Source: Elusimicrobiota bacterium | GTDB lineage: Bacteria > Elusimicrobiota > Elusimicrobia > Elusimicrobiales > UBA9959 | Assembly: GCA_003500765.1 (NCBI GenBank) | Contig: DNQL01000231.1 | Coordinates: 1 to 18,716 of the forward strand | Length of the DNA: 18,716 nucleotides | Direction of reading: 5' to 3' | Part shown: one piece after another, positions 12,380 through 18,716 of the stretch | Numbering within the stretch: position 1 is the stretch's first letter | How the letters are laid out: each line of letters opens with the position of its first letter | Made by a program: the position numbers and the translations under genes | Notes under the pieces: generated by a model | The model's input: the letters and a program-made list of their open reading frames with translations, nothing else | The model's database searches: none | What the model was told of the DNA's origin: nothing

Positions 12380-15300
12380 TTGATTTTCCCGCAGTCCTTT
12401 AACCGCAGACTCACGGCTTTTAAAGAAAACCTCGACCGTATCCTCCCTGCGGCCAAAGTGGCCGACGAGCCGCCCCTCAAAGCCGAACTTTTCAACATCG
12501 ACCAGTTCAGGCGCCATGGCGCCGCCCTGGCCGTCCGGCACGCCGTAAGCTTTAAACGGGGCAGGGAGAAACTCCTGGCCCGGCTCAGCGAGAATGAGAC
12601 TATCATCCTCAGGGCTTTCAAACTCCTCAACCAGGAGGGAGGCGCCAAAAGAAGGATCTCTCCCGCCGGCGACTGGCTGCTGGACAATTATTACCTTATC
12701 GAGGAGCAGATACGCCTGGCGCAGAAGTTCCTGCCCAAGGGCTACAGCCGGGAACTGCCCAAGCTCACCAGGGGCCCGCTGGCCGGCTATCCCAGGGTTT
12801 ACGACATCGCCATGGAGATAGTTTCCCATAGCGACGGCCGGCTGGACATAAAAGTGGTGGCCGAATTCGTGGCCGCGTACCAGTCGGAAAAACATCTCAA
12901 GCTGGGAGAATTGTGGGCCGTTCCCATAATGATACGCCTGGCGCTGATAGAGAACCTGCGCCGCATCGCCTCCCGCATGATACTGGCTCAGCTGGACCGG
13001 GACATAGCCGGCTACCGCGCCGGCAGGATCCTGGAAGTCCTGGCCAAAGACACCAGCGGGGTGATACTCGAGATCGCGTCGATGGCCAAAGCGGACCTGC
13101 CGATGTCGGATTCTTTCGTGGCCGAATTCGTGCGCCAGCTGCACGGCCAGAGCCCCGCCTTCAATCTGCCCATCGTCTGGCTGGAGAAGCGGCTCGCCGA
13201 GAAAGGGCGCACTATAGAGCGCCTCATCCAGTCGGCCAATCAGAAGCAGGCGGCCGACCAGGTCTCCATCGCCAACACCATAGAGAGCCTGCGCTTCCTG
13301 GAAGTCACCGACTGGCACGAGTTCGTGGAAAGCCTTAGCGCGGTGGAGAAAGAGCTGCGCCAGGACCCTTCCGGCGATTATTCCCTTATGTCTTTCGCCA
13401 CGCGCGACAGTTACCGCCACGCCGTGGAAAGCCTGGCGCTCCGGGCCGGGCTGGAGGAAGAAGCGGTGGCGGCGCTGGCGGTAGAAGCGGCACGGGAGGC
13501 GAAGGCGGCGGGCGCGGACTCCCCGGCCTCGCATGTCGGGTATTACCTCGCGGACAGGGGCCTCGGACAATTCTGCCGCGGGCTGGGGCTGAGTCTGTGG
13601 TTCCGGGATTATCTCACGGTAAAAAAGACCGCGCCGGTGTTGATCCTTTACACGGGGACGGTCGCGCTCCTTACGCTGGCGGTCACCGCGGGAGCGCTGC
13701 TGCTTGCCTGGGAGCAGGGGCTCAGAGCCTGGCCGTGGTTCGCCGCTTTCGGCCTGCCGCTGCTCTTCGTTTCCAGCCAGGCGGCTATCGCGCTGGCCAA
13801 CTGGTTCTTTACCAAAAGCGTGGAGCCCAAACGGCTGCCCAGGATGGATTTCTCCGAGGGGATACCGGATCACGCCCATACGCTGACCGTGATACCGACC
13901 ATGCTCACCGGCCCCCGGGCCGTCGACTCGCTTATCGAGGGAATAGAAGTCTCCTACCTGGCCAATATCGACGCCAACGTGGAGTTCGCGCTGCTGACCG
14001 ACTTCCCCGACGCCGCGCGGGAGGCCATGCCGGGCGACGAAGGACTGCTGGCGCAGGTGCGGGAAGGGATAGAGCGGCTCAATCACAAGTACCGCCAGCA
14101 TAAAGAAAATATTTTCTTTCTTTTCCACCGGCCGCGCCGCTGGAACGCCCGCGAGAAGGTCTGGATGGGCTATGAGCGCAAGCGCGGTAAACTCGCCGAC
14201 CTCAACGCCCTGCTCCGGGGCGGGGGAGAGGACCGCTTCAGCGCGATAGTGGGAGATACTCGGCGCCTGCAGGACGTCAAATACGTGATAACACTGGACA
14301 CGGACACCCGCATGCCCCGGGACGCGGCGCGGGACCTGGCCGGGACTATCGCCCATCCCCTGAACAGGCCGGTCTACGACGATAAAAAGCGGCGCGTGGT
14401 TTCCGGCTACACCATACTGCAGCCGAGGGTGGACGTCGGCTACCCCGGCGAAAACCCTTCCCTCTTCATCAGGATCTTCGGCGGTGAGCCGGGCATAGAC
14501 CCGTACACGAAGACGGTGTCGGACATCTACCAGGACCTTTTCCTGGAGGGCTCGTTCATCGGCAAAGGGCTTTACGACGTGGACGCTTTCGAAAAAGCGC
14601 TCGGCGACCGCCTGCCCGAGAACCTCATCCTCAGCCACGACCTGCTGGAAGGCTGCTACGCCCGCTCCGCGCTGGTCACCGACGTGCAGTTCTACGAGAA
14701 GTATCCCTCCAGCTACCTGGCCGACGTCAACCGCCGGCACCGCTGGATACGCGGCGACTGGCAGATCTCCGCCTGGCTGCTGCCTTTCGTCCCTGGCCGG
14801 GCGCTGGAGCGCAACCCCCTTTCCTTCCTGTCGCGCTGGAAGATCTTCGATAACCTGCGGCGGAGCATAGTGCCGGCCGCGGCCACCTGGCTGCTGCTGG
14901 CGGGCTGGCTGTTCTTCTCTCCCGCGTGGTTCTGGCCGGCCGTAGTGACCGTGCTCTACGGCTTTCCCGCCCTGTTCATCTCCTGCGTGGACGCGGCCGC
15001 CAAGAACAGGGACATCACGCTGAACACGCACCTGGGCTCGGTACTCAACTCGCTGGGCCTGCGCGCCGCCCAGTTCGTCCTTTCGCTGACTTTCCTGGTA
15101 CACGAGGCTTTCTACAACCTGCACGCCATAACGGTAACGTTCTGGCGCATGCTCGTTTCGCGCAGGCGCCTGCTCGAATGGCGCACCTCGGGCGAAGCGG
15201 AGCTGCAGTCGGCCACGACCATCCCCCAGTACGCCGGAGGAATGCCGGCCGGACCGCTTGCCGCGCTGTTCTTGGGTCTCCTGTTCCTGGCGGCCGGCAG

Positions 15301-18300
15301 GCGGCCGGACTTCCTGGCCGCGGCGTTCTGCTGCCTTTGGCTTGTGTCCCCGGCCGTCGCCTGGCTGCTTGGCCGGCCGCCGGGCCGGCGCAAATCGGGA
15401 CTTTCCGGGGCGCGCGCCGTTTTCCTGCGCGCGCTGGCGCGCAAAACCTGGGGGTTTTTCGAGACTTTCGTGACGGAGCGGGACAACTGGCTGCCGCCGG
15501 ATAATTTCCAGGAGGAACACCTCGGGGCCGTGGCCCACAGGACCTCTCCCACCAATATCGGCCTGTCGCTCCTGTCCAGCCTGGCGGCCTACGATTTCGG
15601 CTATGTCTCCATGGGCAGGCTGTTCAACAGGACGGAGAAGACGATAAAGACGATGAGCGGCATGGAGAAATACAGGGGACATTTCTACAACTGGTACGAC
15701 ACGGAAACCCTGAAGCCGCTCAAGCCCCTCTATGTCTCGTCGGTGGACAGCGGCAATATGGCCGGACACCTGCTGGTGCTGCGCGCGGGCCTGCTGGAGC
15801 TGACCGGGCATAAGGTGGTGTCGCCCAAAATTTTTGACGGCCTGGCCGATACGCTTTCCGTCGTGCAGGAATGCGCGGCCGGGGCGGCCAGGAGCGGGAT
15901 GGGCGGCGCCGGGGCCGCCGCCCGGAAACTCTCGGAGCAGGCGGCCCTGCTCGAAAAAAAGCTGAAGCCGGCCCCTTCCTCGATCGCTGAGATATACTCG
16001 CTGCTCCGGCGGGCGTCGGCGGAGAGCGCCAGGGTCCTTTCCGGCCTGCAGGGAAAGCACTTCGACGGGGCCGGCAGGTGGCTGCGCGATTTCGAGAAGC
16101 AGTGCTATGACCACATCGAGGACATGCTTTTCATCGCGCCGTGGCTGCTGCTGCCGCCCGAGATCCCCGGGATGTGGGAGAGGGGGGACGAGGGCCAGCG
16201 GCGGCGTCTCGCCCTGCTGCGCGGGGAACTGGCCAGGCTGGACGCCATCCCGACTCTCGGGGAGTCGGCCCGGCTGGAGCTGAAGCTTTTCCCGCTGATC
16301 GACGGCATCCTGGCCGGGCTCGACGCCCGGGACGGGGCCGCGCTCCGTGAAAGGGAATGGTTCTCGCTGCTGCGCGCCGCCGTAAAAGAGACCAGCGACA
16401 GGGCCAGCGCCAGGATCCTCGCCCTGGACGTCCTGGCGCTGAGCTGCAGCGAGCTCTCCGCCGTGGAATTCGATTTCCTCTACAACAAGGGCGCGCACCT
16501 CCTGTCCATCGGCTATAACGTCTCCGAACACAGGGCGGACCCGGGCTGCTACGACCTGCTGGCCTCCGAGTCCCGTCTTGGCAGCTTCGTGGCCATCGCC
16601 CAGGGAAAGCTGCCGCAGAAGCACTGGTTCATGCTGGGGCGGCTGCTCTCCAAGTACGGCGGGGACCCGGTGCTGGTCTCCTGGGGCGGGTCGATGTTCG
16701 AATACCTCATGCCGCTGCTGGTAATGCCGGTCTACGAAGACACTCTGCTGGAGCGGACCTACAAGGCGATGATAGGCTGCCAGATGGAATACGCCGCGGA
16801 CAACGGCATCCCGTGGGGCATGTCGGAATCGGGCTATAACAAGCTGGACGCGGCCCTGACCTACCAGTACCGCTCCTTCGGCGTTCCCGACATAGGCTTC
16901 AAGCGCGGGCTCTCCGAAGACCTGGTGGTGGCGCCGTACGCCGGCGTGCTCGCCCTCATGGTAAACCCGGAGAAGGCCCTGGACAACCTGGAGCGGCTGG
17001 CCGCGGAGGGCTTCGGCGGAGAATACGGCTTTTACGAGGCGGTGGATTACACGCCGTCCCGGGCGGCCCGCGACGGCGGCCGCTCGGTGGTGAAGTCCTA
17101 CATGGCGCATCACCAGGGCATGAGCCTCCTGTCGCTAGCCTACGTCCTCCTGGACAGGCCCATGCAGCGGCGCTTCCTGGCCGACCCGATGTTCAGGGCG
17201 ACCGAGCTGCTGCTGCAGGAGCGGGTCCCCAAGGCCTCGCCCTTCCTTTACGATACCGAAGTCTCGGGCATACTGCGCAAGACAGACGAGACGGAAGCCC
17301 TCTCGCGCGTTTTCAACACCCCCAACACCCCCGCGCCGGAAACGCACCTGCTGTCCAACGGCGCCTACAGCCTGATGGTGACCAACTCGGGCGGAGGCTA
17401 CACCCGTTGGCGGGACATAGCGGTCACGCGCTGGCACGAGGACGCGGTGCTGGAGGGAGAGGGCTCGTTCATTTACCTGAGGGACGCGCAAACCGGCCAT
17501 TTCTGGTCTTCGGCCTACCAGCCGACGCTCAAAAAACCCTCAAGGTACGAGGCCATCTTCTCCAGGTCCCGCGCGGAGTTCAGGCGCCGGGACGGGGATA
17601 TCGACGTCCATACCGAGATAGCGGTCTCTCCCGAGGACAACATAGACCTGCGCCGGGTGCGCGTCCGCAACCTCTCCCGCGAAACCCGCGTCATAGAGCT
17701 TACCAGCTACGCCGAAGTGGTTCTCAACCAGGCCGCGCCGGACCTGGCCCACAGGGCTTTCAGCAACCTTTTCGTGGAGACGGAAATAATCCGGTCGCAC
17801 CAGGCCATACTCTGCGCCAGGCGGCCGAGGTCCCGGAAGGACAAGTCTCCCATCCTGGCCCACTTCGTGGCGGTACACGGCAATTCCGTCGTCGGCGCTT
17901 CCTACGAGACCGACCGCGATAAGTTCATTGGCCGCGGCAACACCCTGGCCAACCCCGCGGCCATGGTCCGGGAAACTCTTTCCGACAGCGCGGGGCCGGT
18001 CCTCGACCCCGTCACGGCCATCCGCTGCCGGGTCAGGCTCGAGCCCGGCGAAGAGGCCGTGGTGGATTATGTCACCGGCGTCAGCGACAGCAGGGAGGCC
18101 GCCCGGGCGCTGATAGAGAAGTACCGCGACCGCAACCTGGCCGACAGGGTCTTCGACCTGGCCTGGACTCACGGGCAGGTGGCGCTGCAGCAGATAAACG
18201 CGGCGGAATCCGACGCGCAGGTCTACGGCCGCCTGGCCAGCGCGATCATTTACGCCAACCCCGAGTGGCGCGCCCACGCCAGCGTCCTGAGGCAGAACTT

Positions 18301-18716
18301 CAGGGGCCAGCCGGACCTCTGGGGCTACGGGATCTCCGGCGACCTCCCGATCGTGATAGTCCGCATAGAGGACCAGGAGAACATAGGGCTGATAGCGCGC
18401 ATGGTCCAGGCCCACGCCTACTGGCGCATGAAGGGCCTGGCGGTGGACCTCTTCATCTGGAACGATAACCGTTCCGTTTACCGCGACGCGCTGAGCGAAA
18501 AGATAAACGACCTGGTAACGGCCAACGCCAAGCTGCTCGCGGACCGGCCGGGCAGGATCTTCTCGCGGCGCGCGGACCAGATGTCGGAAGAAGACAAGAC
18601 GCTCATGCAGACCGTGGCGCGGATAGTCATCTCCGACAGGGGCGGCACCCTGGCCGAGCATCTCGACCGCGTGGCGCGGCTGACGCCGCCCCGCCTGCTC
18701 TTCGTGGCGCCTCGGG
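12380..18716 (+). CDS. ndvB: Cyclic beta-1,2-glucan synthase (NdvB/ChvB-type), 3' partial
   Basis: 2112 codons are present and the frame runs off the window; known NdvB proteins are about 2800 residues, so roughly the last quarter is missing. Domains in order: an N-terminal helical region (WLLDNYYLIEEQIR near 99); two membrane segments (about 420-444, 451-477); a GT84 glycosyltransferase with DTDTR (D640, D642), LSHDLLEGCYAR (His753, Asp754), and RWIRGDWQ (788-795); further membrane segments (about 830-1000); a glucoamylase-like domain with HRTSPTNIG (from 1053), NWYDTETLKPL (from 1104), YNVSEHRAD (from 1379), and MAHHQGMS (1575-1582); then the start of a GH94 sandwich domain (from about 1655). 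It builds cyclic beta-1,2-glucan at the inner membrane from UDP-glucose, the GH94 part setting ring size. The start is TTG at 12380 with GGAGG at 12371-12375; spacing is short (4 nt), but an in-frame TGA at 12347 rules out starts further upstream. Confidence 0.9.
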   Translation, partial: MIFPQSFNRRLTAFKENLDRILPAAKVADEPPLKAELFNIDQFRRHGAALAVRHAVSFKRGREKLLARLSENETIILRAFKLLNQEGGAKRRISPAGDWLLDNYYLIEEQIRLAQKFLPKGYSRELPKLTRGPLAGYPRVYDIAMEIVSHSDGRLDIKVVAEFVAAYQSEKHLKLGELWAVPIMIRLALIENLRRIASRMILAQLDRDIAGYRAGRILEVLAKDTSGVILEIASMAKADLPMSDSFVAEFVRQLHGQSPAFNLPIVWLEKRLAEKGRTIERLIQSANQKQAADQVSIANTIESLRFLEVTDWHEFVESLSAVEKELRQDPSGDYSLMSFATRDSYRHAVESLALRAGLEEEAVAALAVEAAREAKAAGADSPASHVGYYLADRGLGQFCRGLGLSLWFRDYLTVKKTAPVLILYTGTVALLTLAVTAGALLLAWEQGLRAWPWFAAFGLPLLFVSSQAAIALANWFFTKSVEPKRLPRMDFSEGIPDHAHTLTVIPTMLTGPRAVDSLIEGIEVSYLANIDANVEFALLTDFPDAAREAMPGDEGLLAQVREGIERLNHKYRQHKENIFFLFHRPRRWNAREKVWMGYERKRGKLADLNALLRGGGEDRFSAIVGDTRRLQDVKYVITLDTDTRMPRDAARDLAGTIAHPLNRPVYDDKKRRVVSGYTILQPRVDVGYPGENPSLFIRIFGGEPGIDPYTKTVSDIYQDLFLEGSFIGKGLYDVDAFEKALGDRLPENLILSHDLLEGCYARSALVTDVQFYEKYPSSYLADVNRRHRWIRGDWQISAWLLPFVPGRALERNPLSFLSRWKIFDNLRRSIVPAAATWLLLAGWLFFSPAWFWPAVVTVLYGFPALFISCVDAAAKNRDITLNTHLGSVLNSLGLRAAQFVLSLTFLVHEAFYNLHAITVTFWRMLVSRRRLLEWRTSGEAELQSATTIPQYAGGMPAGPLAALFLGLLFLAAGRRPDFLAAAFCCLWLVSPAVAWLLGRPPGRRKSGLSGARAVFLRALARKTWGFFETFVTERDNWLPPDNFQEEHLGAVAHRTSPTNIGLSLLSSLAAYDFGYVSMGRLFNRTEKTIKTMSGMEKYRGHFYNWYDTETLKPLKPLYVSSVDSGNMAGHLLVLRAGLLELTGHKVVSPKIFDGLADTLSVVQECAAGAARSGMGGAGAAARKLSEQAALLEKKLKPAPSSIAEIYSLLRRASAESARVLSGLQGKHFDGAGRWLRDFEKQCYDHIEDMLFIAPWLLLPPEIPGMWERGDEGQRRRLALLRGELARLDAIPTLGESARLELKLFPLIDGILAGLDARDGAALREREWFSLLRAAVKETSDRASARILALDVLALSCSELSAVEFDFLYNKGAHLLSIGYNVSEHRADPGCYDLLASESRLGSFVAIAQGKLPQKHWFMLGRLLSKYGGDPVLVSWGGSMFEYLMPLLVMPVYEDTLLERTYKAMIGCQMEYAADNGIPWGMSESGYNKLDAALTYQYRSFGVPDIGFKRGLSEDLVVAPYAGVLALMVNPEKALDNLERLAAEGFGGEYGFYEAVDYTPSRAARDGGRSVVKSYMAHHQGMSLLSLAYVLLDRPMQRRFLADPMFRATELLLQERVPKASPFLYDTEVSGILRKTDETEALSRVFNTPNTPAPETHLLSNGAYSLMVTNSGGGYTRWRDIAVTRWHEDAVLEGEGSFIYLRDAQTGHFWSSAYQPTLKKPSRYEAIFSRSRAEFRRRDGDIDVHTEIAVSPEDNIDLRRVRVRNLSRETRVIELTSYAEVVLNQAAPDLAHRAFSNLFVETEIIRSHQAILCARRPRSRKDKSPILAHFVAVHGNSVVGASYETDRDKFIGRGNTLANPAAMVRETLSDSAGPVLDPVTAIRCRVRLEPGEEAVVDYVTGVSDSREAARALIEKYRDRNLADRVFDLAWTHGQVALQQINAAESDAQVYGRLASAIIYANPEWRAHASVLRQNFRGQPDLWGYGISGDLPIVIVRIEDQENIGLIARMVQAHAYWRMKGLAVDLFIWNDNRSVYRDALSEKINDLVTANAKLLADRPGRIFSRRADQMSEEDKTLMQTVARIVISDRGGTLAEHLDRVARLTPPRLLFVAPR

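Noticed and set aside
12332..17113. A 1593-codon open frame on the minus strand
   Set aside because: It is the antisense shadow of the ndvB gene. Its translation is rich in Arg, Gln, His and Gly with no domain pattern, while the plus frame carries clear GT84 and glucoamylase-like motifs. Codon bias at high GC keeps the antisense frame open.

Overview
The window is a GC-rich bacterial chromosome segment with tightly packed genes. No phage, plasmid, rRNA or tRNA genes are visible. A PorV-type outer-membrane barrel next to a FlgD/T9SS-like C-terminal sorting domain indicates a diderm. Together with high GC and heavy use of ATA isoleucine codons, this suggests an Elusimicrobiota-like lineage or another uncultured Gram-negative phylum. 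That placement is an inference, because no marker gene is present.

Layout. (1) 1-1577: a DUF2156 gene cut by the window start, overlapping pgeF (peptidoglycan editing factor) by 4 bp. (2) 1578-5530: a self-contained four-gene transcription unit. It has a sigma70-like promoter preceded by three 10-bp tandem repeats. The genes are a small secreted FlgD/CTD-like protein, a PorV/PorQ-like barrel, a secreted two-domain C39-like cysteine peptidase, and a secreted protein with a FIMAH-like helical C-terminus. A hairpin terminator closes it. About 1 kb (roughly 3.96-4.96 kb) across the last two genes is AT-richer, as if joined from another source. (3) 5475-6764: a low-density, rearranged region. A GNAT acetyltransferase gene lies between two diverged 90-bp direct repeats. 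Beside the second repeat is an orphan copy of the 3' coding segment of the FIMAH-like gene. (4) 6765-10546: a TSUP permease, adenine deaminase, and a secreted purple-acid-phosphatase-like protein whose metal-binding motifs are largely replaced. (5) 10551-12224 (minus strand): a Na/Pi cotransporter with a PhoU-like tail, convergent with the previous gene. (6) 12225-12379: a divergent control region with a plus-strand terminator and extended -10 promoters in both directions. (7) 12380 to the window end: the first 2112 codons of an NdvB-type cyclic beta-1,2-glucan synthase, starting at TTG.

How they fit together: most genes concern the cell envelope (peptidoglycan editing, outer-membrane export, secreted peptidase, periplasmic glucan) or nutrient uptake (phosphate, purines). 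The most unusual parts are the exported four-gene unit with its mosaic composition, the repeat-flanked GNAT module with a nearby gene fragment, and the predicted pseudo-phosphatase. All functions are read from motifs by eye; no search was run.
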